Shown here: piece by piece, positions 12,183 through 20,169 of the stretch | Layout: every line of letters begins with the position of its first letter | Numbering within the stretch: the stretch's first letter is position 1 | Assembly (NCBI GenBank): GCA_001873675.1 | Contig: MNZP01000102.1 | Location: forward strand, 1-20,169 | Length of the DNA: 20,169 bases | DNA from: Syntrophaceae bacterium CG2_30_49_12 | GTDB lineage: Bacteria > Desulfobacterota > Syntrophia > Syntrophales > CG2-30-49-12 | Direction of reading: 5' to 3' | The notes under the pieces: generated by a model | What the model was told of the DNA's origin: nothing | What the model saw: only the letters and a program-made list of their open reading frames with translations | Database searches by the model: none | Position numbers and translations under genes: made by a program

Positions 12183-13451
12183 ATGGCATCTCAAGGTAAC
12201 CTTGAATATCTTTCCGGATTAAGCAGCACAGTTATTCGTCTGGGCCTTGGCCCCATTTCTCTACTCCTCGAAAGATTAAACAACCCCCAGCAAAAATACG
12301 AGACTATTTTAATCGGAGGGACCAACGGCAAAGGTTCCATTGCCGCGATGACGGCCTCGATCCTGTCTCAGGGAGGGTTCAAAGTCGGCCTCTATACCTC
12401 CCCTCACTTGATAGATGTCGGAGAGCGGATACGCATCAATGGCCGTATGATTACGCCTACGGAAATGGATGAAAGAATAGGAGAAGTGAGAAAACAGATA
12501 CGGGAGGAGGTGACCTACTTTGAATTTCTCACCGCGCTGGCTTTCCTCCACTTTTATCGGAAAAACGTGGATATAGCTGTCCTGGAGGTGGGAATGGGGG
12601 GAAGGCTCGATGCGACCAATGTGGTTACACCGGGGATATCTGTCATCTCCAATATCTCTTTCGATCACGGGGAATATCTGGGAAATCGCCTGAAAGACAT
12701 CGCCCGTGAAAAGGCTGGCATTATCAAGGATGGTGGGTTGTGCATCAGTGCAGCAAAACAAAAGTCAGTCGTAGGAGTCCTGGAGGAAACCTGTCGCGAG
12801 AGAAGGGCAAAGCTATACCTGCTCGGAAGAGATATAAAAGTCATCAGGCACCGTGATGGCGCCTTTTCCTACCGGGGAATTGTAAAGACCTACCATAACC
12901 TCGTCTGTCCTCTGGTAGGGAGTCATCAGATTGAAAATGCCGCCCTTACTGCCGGCACTATTGAATCCATGGCAGCAAAAGGCTTTCATGTTGATGAGAG
13001 CGCTCTCTATAGAGGAATGAAAGATACCATATGGGAAGGACGATTGGAAATTCTTCAACAGGCGCCAATGCTCCTTGTTGATGGGGCACATAATCCAGCG
13101 GGCGTTTCTGTCCTCTGCCGCGCCTTAAAAGAATCTTTTCACTATAAAAAGTTAATCCTCCTTTTTGGAGCCCTCAGTGATAAAGACTACAGGACCATGT
13201 TGAATAAACTGGCCTTCCTTGCGGACAGGATTATTATCACGAGACCGAACACAGACAGGGCCGTACCCCCCCAGGAACTCTTGCCGTCGGCAAAAAGGTA
13301 TAAAAAAAACCATATAGAAATTGTGGAAAAACCCTCTCTCGCCCTCCAGCGAGCCCTCCTAACCGCTGATGGAGAGGATCTCATCTGTGTCACAGGCTCA
13401 CTTTACCTTGTCGGAGAGATAAAACAGGCATTTGCTGGAATCTTGAGGTAA
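12183..13451 (+). CDS. folC: Folylpolyglutamate synthase / dihydrofolate synthase
   Basis: Encodes a FolC-type Mur ligase (422 residues), which adds glutamate to dihydropteroate and/or folates in the cytosol using ATP. The ATP-binding loop GGTNGKGS is at residues 45-52, YTSPHL at 71-76, EVGMGGRLDATN at 135-146, SFDHGEYLGNRLKDIAREKAGI at 159-180, and VDGAHNPAG near 300 in the C-terminal domain. Length is typical. The ATG directly follows the stop codon of the previous reading frame and has no recognisable ribosome binding site, so initiation may rely on coupling. The stop lies five bases before the lptD start. Whether it has both activities cannot be told from sequence. Confidence 0.95.
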   Translation: MASQGNLEYLSGLSSTVIRLGLGPISLLLERLNNPQQKYETILIGGTNGKGSIAAMTASILSQGGFKVGLYTSPHLIDVGERIRINGRMITPTEMDERIGEVRKQIREEVTYFEFLTALAFLHFYRKNVDIAVLEVGMGGRLDATNVVTPGISVISNISFDHGEYLGNRLKDIAREKAGIIKDGGLCISAAKQKSVVGVLEETCRERRAKLYLLGRDIKVIRHRDGAFSYRGIVKTYHNLVCPLVGSHQIENAALTAGTIESMAAKGFHVDESALYRGMKDTIWEGRLEILQQAPMLLVDGAHNPAGVSVLCRALKESFHYKKLILLFGALSDKDYRTMLNKLAFLADRIIITRPNTDRAVPPQELLPSAKRYKKNHIEIVEKPSLALQRALLTADGEDLICVTGSLYLVGEIKQAFAGILR

Positions 13452-13456
13452 GCGCT

Positions 13457-15646
13457 GTGATTCTAATCCGAAAAACGAGAGGTCTCAACTTGGCGAATTT
13501 CATTCTGAAGATTTTCGCCTTCCTTTCTTTCCTTTCTCACCTTAGCTCATTCGCCATGGAAAGCAATATCTCAAAAGGACCGGTTAATATTGAGGCTAAC
13601 AGTATCTCCTATGACAGAGATGAAGACACCTATCATGCAGAGGGGAATGTGGTCATCACCTTTTCCGGAGGCATCATGACGGCAGAGTCCGTGATCCTCA
13701 ATAAGGCCGCGAATGACGCCCTTGCCCAGGGGCATGTTGTGATGAAAAGCGAGGGTGATATCCTTGAGGGAGACAGTGTGGTATTCGATATCGCTACAAA
13801 GACAGGAGTAGTTTACGAGGGTAAGATGTTTGTGGAAAAGAATCATTTCTATCTCAGCGGGGGAAAGATCGAGAAGAAATCCGAGGCAACCTACAATATA
13901 AAAGACGCTACGGTAACCACCTGTGATGGTGATTCGCCGGATTGGCAACTGACGGCCAGAGAGGCAAATGTAACCGTTGATGGTTATGGCATCTTAAAAC
14001 ACAGTAAGTTTCTGGTGAAAGATTTTCCCATCCTCTACATCCCCTATCTGATATTTCCCGTCAAGACAACCAGACAATCAGGTTTCCTCTTCCCCCGTCT
14101 TGCCTATTCTCGGGATAGGCATGGCCTGGACATTGAGGTTCCCTTCTACTGGGCAATTTCGAAGAGTATGGATGCGACATTTTACCAGCGCTACATGGAA
14201 AAGAGGGGATGGAAAGAGGGGGTGGAATTCAGGTACTTTATCGGTGATGATTCATGGGGCACCTTTTATGGTGACTTCCTGAATGACACCAAGCAGACGG
14301 CTGAAACATCGGGAGGCATTAGCAGAAACTGGACCTCCGACCAGAAGAGATGGTCATTTTACCTCAATCATGAGACCACCTTCAGCGAAGGATTCTATCT
14401 CAGGACTGACATTGCAAAGGTCTCCGACAACTGGTATTTTAAAGATTTTTCCACCTCCAATTATTATCTCGATCACTATTCGGCCAATGAAGAACAGCGT
14501 TTCAAAAAAGTTTCCTTCCTCGGCAATAAATCTCTTGGGTCATTGGATTCGACGGCCCGTCTGGTCAAGGACTGGCAATTGTACAACCTCACAGGTCTGA
14601 TCAGTTACAGCGACGATTTCCGAAGCGCTTCCAATGAGGCGACCTTACAGAAGTATCCGGAAATTCGCTTAACCGGTATAAAACAACCCCTTTTCGACAC
14701 GCCCCTGAATTTTGAGCTTGCCGCTTCCTACGACTATTACTACCGAACTGAGGGACAGAAGGGACACCTCTACGATATCCAACCGGCAATTTCTCTGCCT
14801 GTTAACCTGGGCGGCTATTTCCAGCTGACACCGGAAATGGCGGTGAAAGGAACATTCTGGGACCGGGATGACGGCGTGGCGGCAAATGATAATAAACATG
14901 GCGACCGTAAAGTATGGAACGCTGGTGTGAACCTCACCACGGAGGTCCATCGTATCTTCGATGTAGGCGGCGAAACGATGGAAAAGATAAGACATGGTAT
15001 AGAATCAGAATTGACTTATACCTATGCAACCGTTATCGCTCAAGATAACCGTCCCGATTTTGTGACGGAGGTTACGGGGGAAAACAACTTATCCTATGCC
15101 CTGATCAACACCCTTACGGCGAGGGGCAAGGGGAAAGATGGGAGGACAAGCTACCGTGAACTTCTCCGCCTCAAACTGGCTCAGAACTATGATATCAAAG
15201 AGGCAAGGAGGGACGTAACCAGTCCGGGAATGGAGAAAAGACCCTTTAGTGATCTTGACGTGGAATTTGACTGCGTTCCCTCAGAATATTTTTCCTTCCG
15301 GGGACGTAACAGGTTCAGTGTGAATTCGGGGGAATGGAAACAGACCAATTATGATTTGCATCTAAATGACCGGCGGGGCGATACGGCTACTGTCGGGTAT
15401 CGTTACACCCAAAATTCTCTGGAGGAGATCAATCTTTCCCTCAAGGCCCTGATAACGAAGTCTCTGGATATGACCTATGTAATAAGGAAGAATCAGCTTG
15501 ACGGCAAATACGTGGAAAGGACTTACGGCCTCAATTACCGCAGGCAGTGCTGGAACGCTGAGTTGAGCTATTCTGACAGTGAAAATGACAGGAGGTTTAT
15601 GATGTCCTTTTCACTCTATGGTCTCGGTAGGGTTGGAGGACGGTAG
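13457..15646 (+). CDS. lptD: LPS-assembly outer membrane protein LptD
   Basis: Encodes LptD (729 residues), the outer-membrane barrel that inserts lipopolysaccharide with LptE. A hydrophobic signal segment (about residues 13-33, ending SSFA before MESN) is followed by an OstA/LptA-like jellyroll (about 40-155, with EANSISYDRDEDTYHAEGNV and AESVILN), the conserved TTCDGDSPDW (C156), IPYLIFPVKTTRQSGFLFP (about 195-213), and a long beta-rich barrel ending CWNAELSYSD...MMSFSLYGLG. Cysteines are C156, C606 and C698; C156 and C698 occupy positions comparable with the E. coli disulfide-forming cysteines. Start GTG 13457 has GAGGTAA upstream, within the end of folC; TTG 13490 is an alternative. Confidence 0.94.
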   Translation: MILIRKTRGLNLANFILKIFAFLSFLSHLSSFAMESNISKGPVNIEANSISYDRDEDTYHAEGNVVITFSGGIMTAESVILNKAANDALAQGHVVMKSEGDILEGDSVVFDIATKTGVVYEGKMFVEKNHFYLSGGKIEKKSEATYNIKDATVTTCDGDSPDWQLTAREANVTVDGYGILKHSKFLVKDFPILYIPYLIFPVKTTRQSGFLFPRLAYSRDRHGLDIEVPFYWAISKSMDATFYQRYMEKRGWKEGVEFRYFIGDDSWGTFYGDFLNDTKQTAETSGGISRNWTSDQKRWSFYLNHETTFSEGFYLRTDIAKVSDNWYFKDFSTSNYYLDHYSANEEQRFKKVSFLGNKSLGSLDSTARLVKDWQLYNLTGLISYSDDFRSASNEATLQKYPEIRLTGIKQPLFDTPLNFELAASYDYYYRTEGQKGHLYDIQPAISLPVNLGGYFQLTPEMAVKGTFWDRDDGVAANDNKHGDRKVWNAGVNLTTEVHRIFDVGGETMEKIRHGIESELTYTYATVIAQDNRPDFVTEVTGENNLSYALINTLTARGKGKDGRTSYRELLRLKLAQNYDIKEARRDVTSPGMEKRPFSDLDVEFDCVPSEYFSFRGRNRFSVNSGEWKQTNYDLHLNDRRGDTATVGYRYTQNSLEEINLSLKALITKSLDMTYVIRKNQLDGKYVERTYGLNYRRQCWNAELSYSDSENDRRFMMSFSLYGLGRVGGR

Positions 15647-15678
15647 GACTTCTTAAGTGACAGGTTATCAGGAAATGT

Positions 15679-15707
15679 TTGACATTTTATAGGGGTTAAG
15701 TTATATA
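15679..15707 (+). promoter_or_regulatory. Sigma70-type promoter upstream of the polyprenyl synthase gene
   Basis: TTGACA (15679-15684), a perfect -35 hexamer, is followed after 17 nt by TATATA (15702-15707), four of six matches to TATAAT. Transcription would begin near 15714, about 25 nt before the GTG start. It lies in the 92-nt gap after lptD, one of the largest gaps between plus-strand genes, so the following gene may have its own transcript. No operator-like repeat is seen around it. Confidence 0.65.
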
Positions 15708-15738
15708 AAAAGTATTTTAAATTCAAGGACCCGACAGC

Positions 15739-16704
15739 GTGCAGATACAGGATGTTTTTAGCTATTATGGAGATGAGTTACGGCGTGTGGAAGAATGTAT
15801 GGAGAGACATCTACGCTCAGAGGTCAATCTCATCCCGGAAATCATTTATCATCTTCTAGGCAGTGGCGGCAAGAGGTTCAGACCCCTTTTGCTTCTGGCT
15901 ACCTCGGCGCTCTGCGGCTACAGGGGAGAGCGGCACTATTCTCTGTCCGCTGTGGTTGAATTTATCCATACGGCGACTCTTCTCCACGATGACGTGATTG
16001 ACCATGCCCAAATAAGACGGGGTAAGGTTTCAGCAAACAATATCTGGGGCAATGCCGCCAGTGTTCTGGTGGGAGATTTTCTCTATTCTAAATCTTTCAA
16101 ACTCATGACCGAAGATGGTAATATTGCCGTTTTGAAACTCCTCTCCACAACAACCAACACGATGTCAGAAGGAGAGGTTTTCCAGTTAGTTAAAGCCGGT
16201 GATATCAATCTTACGGAGAAGGAATACCTGTTTATTATCGAGAAGAAAACATCCACACTTATTTCCGCTGCATGCGCCGTGGGAGGTATCCTGGGTAACG
16301 CCTCGGACGCGAAGATTGAGGCTTTAACACGGTTTGGCATGAGGCTCGGCTCGGCCTTCCAGATAACTGACGACACTCTCGATTATACAGCAAACGAAGG
16401 GGAATTTGGAAAAGCTATTGGCAAAGATCTTGAAGAGGGGAAAATTACCCTTCCCCTTATACGGACCTTGAAAAAATGTTCTCCCCACGAGAGAGAAACG
16501 ATTAAAGGGGCCGTTCAGTATAAAGAGCAGTCTCTTGCTGATGTCGTTTCTCTAATCCATAAATACGACGGCATTAATTATGCCCTCAAAAAAGCGAGGG
16601 CATATATCACCGAGGGGAAAGAGTTTCTCGTATGTTTTGAAGATTGCCAGGCAAAGACCTCACTCTTGACAATTTCAGATTATATCGTTGAAAGAAGTGT
16701 ATAG
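15739..16704 (+). CDS. ispB: Long-chain all-trans polyprenyl diphosphate synthase (octaprenyl type)
   Basis: Encodes a trans-isoprenyl diphosphate synthase (321 residues), which extends FPP or GGPP with IPP to the side chain of respiratory quinones. The two magnesium-binding motifs are D84DVID88 and D211DTLD215. GSGGKRFRPLLLL lies at 41-53, and GKAIGKDLEEGKITLPLI at 225-241. The residue five before the first aspartate is A79, a small residue that in this family allows long chains, so an octaprenyl/nonaprenyl product is more likely than farnesyl; the exact length is inferred. Start is GTG 15739 with AAGGA about 8 nt upstream. The stop lies 12 nt from the stop of the opposing gene. Confidence 0.92.
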   Translation: MQIQDVFSYYGDELRRVEECMERHLRSEVNLIPEIIYHLLGSGGKRFRPLLLLATSALCGYRGERHYSLSAVVEFIHTATLLHDDVIDHAQIRRGKVSANNIWGNAASVLVGDFLYSKSFKLMTEDGNIAVLKLLSTTTNTMSEGEVFQLVKAGDINLTEKEYLFIIEKKTSTLISAACAVGGILGNASDAKIEALTRFGMRLGSAFQITDDTLDYTANEGEFGKAIGKDLEEGKITLPLIRTLKKCSPHERETIKGAVQYKEQSLADVVSLIHKYDGINYALKKARAYITEGKEFLVCFEDCQAKTSLLTISDYIVERSV

Positions 16705-16716
16705 AGGTTTTCTTTT

Positions 16717-18291
16717 TTATATTACCTCACATCCCCTGTAGGTTTCTCTGGGCGTTTCCAGCAGCCCCTTCCTGTCTAACTTCATGGCCAGGGGGAGATA
16801 CTCGAGGATATCCTGAGCCGTTATCCCGTCTTCTCCTTTGTCTTCAGCGGCGAGGTCTCCCGAAAGTCCGTGGATAAAGACCCCCTTTCTCACCGCATCT
16901 TCGATGGGTAAGCCAAGGCCAAACATGGCCGCAATGGTTCCTGTTAAGACATCGCCTGCTCCTGCCGTTGCCATTCCTGGATTGCCGCTAAGATTGATAA
17001 ACACCCGTTCATCGGGGCAGCCTATCAGGGAATGGGCGCCTTTCAAGACAATAATTGCCTGCATGTTTCTGGAGGTACGCTGTAGAATGGCTATCTTATC
17101 CTTTTTAATTTCCCCGATATTTTTCTTTGCAATCCTCGCCATCTCTCCCTGATGGGGGGTCAGAATGGTTGCCGCCCCCCTTTCCCTGATGATTTCCGGA
17201 TCATCTGCCACGGCGGTAAGCCCGTCACCGTCAATAATGATTGGTTTACCGATCGCTTTGACCAGTTCCCTGACTAATTGCTGCGTCTCTTCCGCAATGG
17301 ACAGACCGGGGCCGATAACTACCATATCCATCTTTTCTGAAAGGGCGAGTAAGGAGTCTCTGTTTTTTAGGGAGATACTTCCCATCGGAGTTTCTCTCTG
17401 GGGGACAAAGACGATCTCCATTCCCTTCTGGGCGATAAATGGTGTCATCGAACGGGGTGTGGCGAGCCTGGCATATCCTCCGCCGGCTTTGAGGAAAGAT
17501 AGAGCGGCGAAGTATGGCGCACCAAAGTAGTTCGCCGCACCGGCAATAAAGAGCGCTTCCCCCAGGGAGCTTTTATGGGCATCTCTTTCTCTCGGTGGGA
17601 GTTCCACGGGATCGTTGATCTCAATCTTGATCTCGTCGCGGCTGTAAAGTGAGGGGGGAAAGGAAATGTGGGTAACATAGAGTTTTCCGCAGCATCCATA
17701 TCCTGGATAGAGCATGTTTCCAATCTTGGGGAGGCCGAAAGCAACCGTATAATCGGCCTGAATGGCAATACCCATTATCTCTCCTGTGTCGCCGTTGACA
17801 CCGGAGGGGATATCGAGACTGAGGACCTTTTTATCGTTTGCATTGATCAGTTGAATCACTTCTCTCCCGAGGCCGCTGACCTCCCTGTCGAGACCGGTGC
17901 CGAAAATGGCATCCACAATTCCATGAGCGCCAAGGACATCTCCCTCGGCAGTTTCCACAGACTCGATTCTCCTTACATCTAAGGGGAGTTTTGCCAGGAT
18001 ATCCAGATTGGTTTTTGCCGCCCCCTTAAATTTGGCCGGATCACCGAGGATGAATACCTTGACCATACCGCCATTGGCGTGTATGTTACGGGCCACGACA
18101 AAACCATCACCGCCATTGTTGCCGATACCGCACAAGACGACAAATCTTTTATCCTTTATCCCCATCTCTTTTGAGAGAACGAAAGACGAAGCCTGTCCGG
18201 CGTTTTCCATGAGGATCTCTTCCGGAATGTTCAGTTTTTCGCTGGCGTATCTGTCCATCTCCCTCATCTCGCTTACACTTGCAACCTTCAT
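16717..18291 (-). CDS. nnr: Bifunctional NAD(P)HX epimerase / ADP-dependent NAD(P)HX dehydratase
   Basis: Encodes a two-domain metabolite-repair enzyme (524 residues) that restores hydrated NADH/NADPH. The N-terminal YjeF-type epimerase (about 1-215) shows NNGGDGFVVAR (58-68), GTGLDREVSG (131-140) and DIPSGVNGDTG (160-170). The C-terminal ribokinase-like dehydratase (about 235-505) shows KSSLGEALFIAG (240-251), VIGPGL (325-330), LTPHQGE (377-383) and NPGMATAGAGDVLTG (437-451) with the catalytic D447. I start at ATG 18291, which gives the family opening MKVASVSEMREMD after GGGGGGTGGGAAA; the open frame runs 84 nt further up, through repeat sequence. It is 37 nt from the upstream lipoprotein gene and probably co-transcribed with it. 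Confidence 0.94.
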   Translation of the reverse strand: MKVASVSEMREMDRYASEKLNIPEEILMENAGQASSFVLSKEMGIKDKRFVVLCGIGNNGGDGFVVARNIHANGGMVKVFILGDPAKFKGAAKTNLDILAKLPLDVRRIESVETAEGDVLGAHGIVDAIFGTGLDREVSGLGREVIQLINANDKKVLSLDIPSGVNGDTGEIMGIAIQADYTVAFGLPKIGNMLYPGYGCCGKLYVTHISFPPSLYSRDEIKIEINDPVELPPRERDAHKSSLGEALFIAGAANYFGAPYFAALSFLKAGGGYARLATPRSMTPFIAQKGMEIVFVPQRETPMGSISLKNRDSLLALSEKMDMVVIGPGLSIAEETQQLVRELVKAIGKPIIIDGDGLTAVADDPEIIRERGAATILTPHQGEMARIAKKNIGEIKKDKIAILQRTSRNMQAIIVLKGAHSLIGCPDERVFINLSGNPGMATAGAGDVLTGTIAAMFGLGLPIEDAVRKGVFIHGLSGDLAAEDKGEDGITAQDILEYLPLAMKLDRKGLLETPRETYRGCEVI

Positions 18292-18302
18292 TTTCCCACC
18301 CC

Positions 18303-18331
18303 CCTCTGTGCCTTTGCCCCTTTGTGCCTTT
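18303..18331 (-). repeat. Two direct copies of AAAGGCACARAGG between two minus-strand genes
   Basis: Read on the minus strand, AAAGGCACAAAGG (18331-18319) and AAAGGCACAGAGG (18315-18303) are 13-nt copies differing at one base and repeated every 16 nt. The first copy abuts the TAA stop of the upstream lipoprotein gene, and the second leads into the ribosome binding site of the downstream gene. The core AGGCACAAAG also forms the outer stem of the hairpin at 10340-10395, so this repeat family is present at least twice in 20 kb. Confidence 0.75.
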
Positions 18332-19964
18332 ACCTTATCATTACAAATCTCTGTTCCCCGCGGGGAACATACCACTTGACAAAATTATATCCGATACCCA
18401 GCGGAGCCGGTTTGATGCCCCGGAAACGGGCATGGATAATGGGCAGGGCATCGGGGACATACAGGAAGGTGTAGGGCTGTTCCTCTGCCAGGATCTCCTG
18501 TATCCTGTCGTAGCATTTTTTTCTCTCCCTCTGATCGAAGGTCTCCCTCCCCCTCTCTAACAGGTCATCAACCTCTCTGTTTTTATAGGATATGAAATTC
18601 AGTTCTTCCGGGCCTGTCTTGCTGGAATGCCACACATCGTAAAGGTCAGGGTCGAGTGGTATCGTCCAGCCCAGGATAGTTGCTGCAAATTTCCTTTTGT
18701 TGATAAAATCGTTGACGAAGGCAGCCCATTCGAGGATCCTGATCTTCACCTTGATTCCTACCTCGGCAAGGCGTTTCTGAATAATTTCAGCGCACTTTTG
18801 CCGGACATCATTTCCCTGATTCGTAATGATCTCAAAAACAAAGGGCTGACCATTTTTGTCCAGGATACCATCCCCATCCGTGTCTTTCCAGCCGGCCTCC
18901 GCAAGGAGTTCCTTTGCCTTCCGGGGACTGTGCGGATATGTCTTTACATGGGGGTTATAGGGCCAGGTGCCGTGTTTAAACGGACCCGTTGCCACCTTGC
19001 CCAGTCCCAACATGACACCCTGAACAATTTCCTCTTTGTTGATCGCGTAGGCAATAGCCTGCCTTACCCTTTTATCGGCAAACAGGGGATTCTTGAGGTT
19101 GTATCCGAGAAAAGTGTAGGAAAAGGAGAGGTAGCGATATTTGTTAAAATTTTTGCGGAACAGGTTATTCTCTGTTTGCCTCGTGTACTGAAGCGGGGTC
19201 AGCCCCATTCGGTCAATGCCATTGGCACGCAATTCAAGGAACATGGTGGCCATATCCGGTATGATCCGCATGATGTAACCATCTATATAAGGCCTCCCCT
19301 CGAAATAGCCGGGATTGGAGACGAGGACGATCTTCTGGCCGGGAAGCCATTCTTTGAAGATATACGGTCCCGTTCCTATGGGGTGTCGTGTAAGAGGACT
19401 CGTGGTGATGTCTTTCCCGGCAAGGAGATGTTTCGGTAAAATGGCAGTTCCCCAGCTCATGAGAGCGGGGGCAAAGGGTTTTCCGTAGGTAACACGAAAG
19501 GTATAGGGATCAAGGACTTCGGCCTTCTTGACCTTGAGAAAATCGCCGGCGTAAGGGGTGGGAGTCTTGGGATCGATCGTAACCTGATAGGTATAAAGTA
19601 CATCATCGGCGGTAAACGGATGGCTGTCATGCCATTTTACGTTCTTTCTCAGGTGGAAGGTGATCACCAGCCCGTTGTGGGAAATATCCCATGACTTGGC
19701 CAGATCCCCGACGGTATTCAGGTCTTTATCGTATTTTACAAGGCCGTTCCCGACCATCGCCGCGATATCGTGGGAAGTACTGTCCGAGGCAAGGATAGGG
19801 ATCAGGTTGCTGGCATCGCCGATGGAACCTTCCACCATAATATCACCATAGGCGGGGCCTATATCTGATGTTTCCCTATCGGTATTTTCCTGCTCTTCCC
19901 CTGTGCACCCCCATACAACCAGAAGGGTGATGAGAGCCAGGATGATCCGGTGAAGTGATTCCAT
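18330..19964 (-). CDS. Peptide-type ABC transporter solute-binding lipoprotein (family 5)
   Basis: Encodes a 544-residue extracellular solute-binding protein of the oligopeptide/dipeptide/nickel family (SBP_bac_5). The N-terminus is a lipoprotein signal: a hydrophobic stretch at 7-17 followed by VWGC, with C20 as the lipidated cysteine; tryptophan at -2 is unusual for a lipobox. The family signature region FHLRKNVKWHD...FTADDVLYTYQ lies at 103-127, and PIGTGPYIFKEWLPGQ near 200. The substrate cannot be told. No permease or ATPase genes lie downstream, and the 205 nt upstream hold no gene, so it looks like an orphan. An in-frame stop 12 nt upstream fixes the ATG; no good ribosome binding site is next to it. 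Confidence 0.92.
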   Translation of the reverse strand: MESLHRIILALITLLVVWGCTGEEQENTDRETSDIGPAYGDIMVEGSIGDASNLIPILASDSTSHDIAAMVGNGLVKYDKDLNTVGDLAKSWDISHNGLVITFHLRKNVKWHDSHPFTADDVLYTYQVTIDPKTPTPYAGDFLKVKKAEVLDPYTFRVTYGKPFAPALMSWGTAILPKHLLAGKDITTSPLTRHPIGTGPYIFKEWLPGQKIVLVSNPGYFEGRPYIDGYIMRIIPDMATMFLELRANGIDRMGLTPLQYTRQTENNLFRKNFNKYRYLSFSYTFLGYNLKNPLFADKRVRQAIAYAINKEEIVQGVMLGLGKVATGPFKHGTWPYNPHVKTYPHSPRKAKELLAEAGWKDTDGDGILDKNGQPFVFEIITNQGNDVRQKCAEIIQKRLAEVGIKVKIRILEWAAFVNDFINKRKFAATILGWTIPLDPDLYDVWHSSKTGPEELNFISYKNREVDDLLERGRETFDQRERKKCYDRIQEILAEEQPYTFLYVPDALPIIHARFRGIKPAPLGIGYNFVKWYVPRGEQRFVMIR

Positions 19965-20012
19965 ATCACAGAGTTACTATAGTAGTGACCGCTAATTCAG
20001 TTCATCTCCTTA

Positions 20013-20052
20013 TCCTGGTTTAAACTTACCAGGAACTATTAATTTCTGTCAA
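20013..20052 (-). promoter_or_regulatory. Candidate promoter with overlapping palindrome upstream of the solute-binding protein gene
   Basis: On the minus strand a perfect TTGACA (20052-20047) is followed after 18 nt by TAAGTT (20028-20023), a poor -10. The inverted repeat TCCTGGT/ACCAGGA (20013-20019 and 20028-20034, 8-nt AT-rich loop) touches the -10 and could be an operator or an RNA hairpin in the leader. AAGGAGATG is found just downstream in the leader but about 40 nt from the ATG. The rest of 19965-20169 holds no gene that I can see. Confidence 0.35.
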
Positions 20053-20169
20053 CACATATCCCTTTCTGTTCTGTGCATATATAGTTCTACCTAAATCTGG
20101 CCAATGTTTTTTGGGATCGGAAAATGTAGTTCATCCTCTGCTCTGAGGGGTGATTTCAGGGCAAAATTT

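Noticed and set aside
16704..16728. A bidirectional terminator between the convergent genes
   Set aside because: Only a five-pair GAGGT/ACCTC stem with a T-rich loop is present and no T run follows either arm; the call is too weak.
18292..18375. A 28-codon N-terminal extension of the NAD(P)HX repair enzyme
   Set aside because: The extension is translated from repeat sequence and from the end of the upstream gene; ATG 18291 matches the family start and has a ribosome binding site.
18627..19439. A 270-codon plus-strand open frame opposite the solute-binding protein gene
   Set aside because: It is antisense to a gene with clear family motifs and shows no recognisable domain.

Overview
The window is the 3' part of a classic bacterial S10-spc-alpha ribosomal protein supercluster, followed by a short stretch of folate, outer-membrane and isoprenoid genes, then two genes on the opposite strand. 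It suggests a Gram-negative bacterium, most likely one of the former Deltaproteobacteria (Desulfobacterota, Syntrophales-like). LptD implies an outer membrane with LPS. The L5, L14, S5, SecY and RpoA sequences read like that group. Short low-complexity repeats lie between genes. The lineage is judged by eye and not by a search.

Layout: 118-6247 holds rplV-rpsC-rplP-rpmC-rpsQ-rplN-rplX-rplE-rpsN-rpsH-rplF-rplR-rpsE-rpmD-rplO, all on + and tightly packed. Then come secY (Sec translocon), map (N-terminal Met removal), infA, rpmJ, rpsM, rpsK, rpsD, rpoA and rplQ (6249-11862). No adk lies between secY and map. Next is a small EF-Tu domain-2-like gene (11895) that carries an apparent 2-nt frameshift, then folC (12183-13451) and lptD (13457-15646). 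A good sigma70-type promoter (15679-15707) precedes a long-chain polyprenyl diphosphate synthase gene (15739-16704). That gene converges on a minus-strand pair: a peptide-type solute-binding lipoprotein (18330-19964) and the bifunctional NAD(P)HX epimerase/dehydratase (16717-18291).

No stretch over 300 bases lacks a gene. The longest gaps are 1-117, 10329-10441 and 19965-20169. There are no tRNA or rRNA genes, CRISPR arrays, insertion sequences or phage genes.

The most unusual material is in the gaps. Short tandem heptamers (GGCTGAA-type and CGTAAGT/A-type) sit at or inside the 3' ends of rpsC, rpsH and rplQ. In rpsC and rplQ the repeat encodes the last residues and supplies the stop codon. 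Because 7 is not a multiple of 3 and each unit carries TGA or TAA, such an array stops all three frames on one strand. A second family (AAAGGCACAAAGG) forms a long hairpin between rpsD and rpoA and recurs between the solute-binding protein gene and the NAD(P)HX repair gene. The other main oddity is the frameshifted EF-Tu-like gene, whose shifted frame runs exactly to the folC start. I saw no new defence, mobile or biosynthetic system; most of the window is housekeeping sequence.
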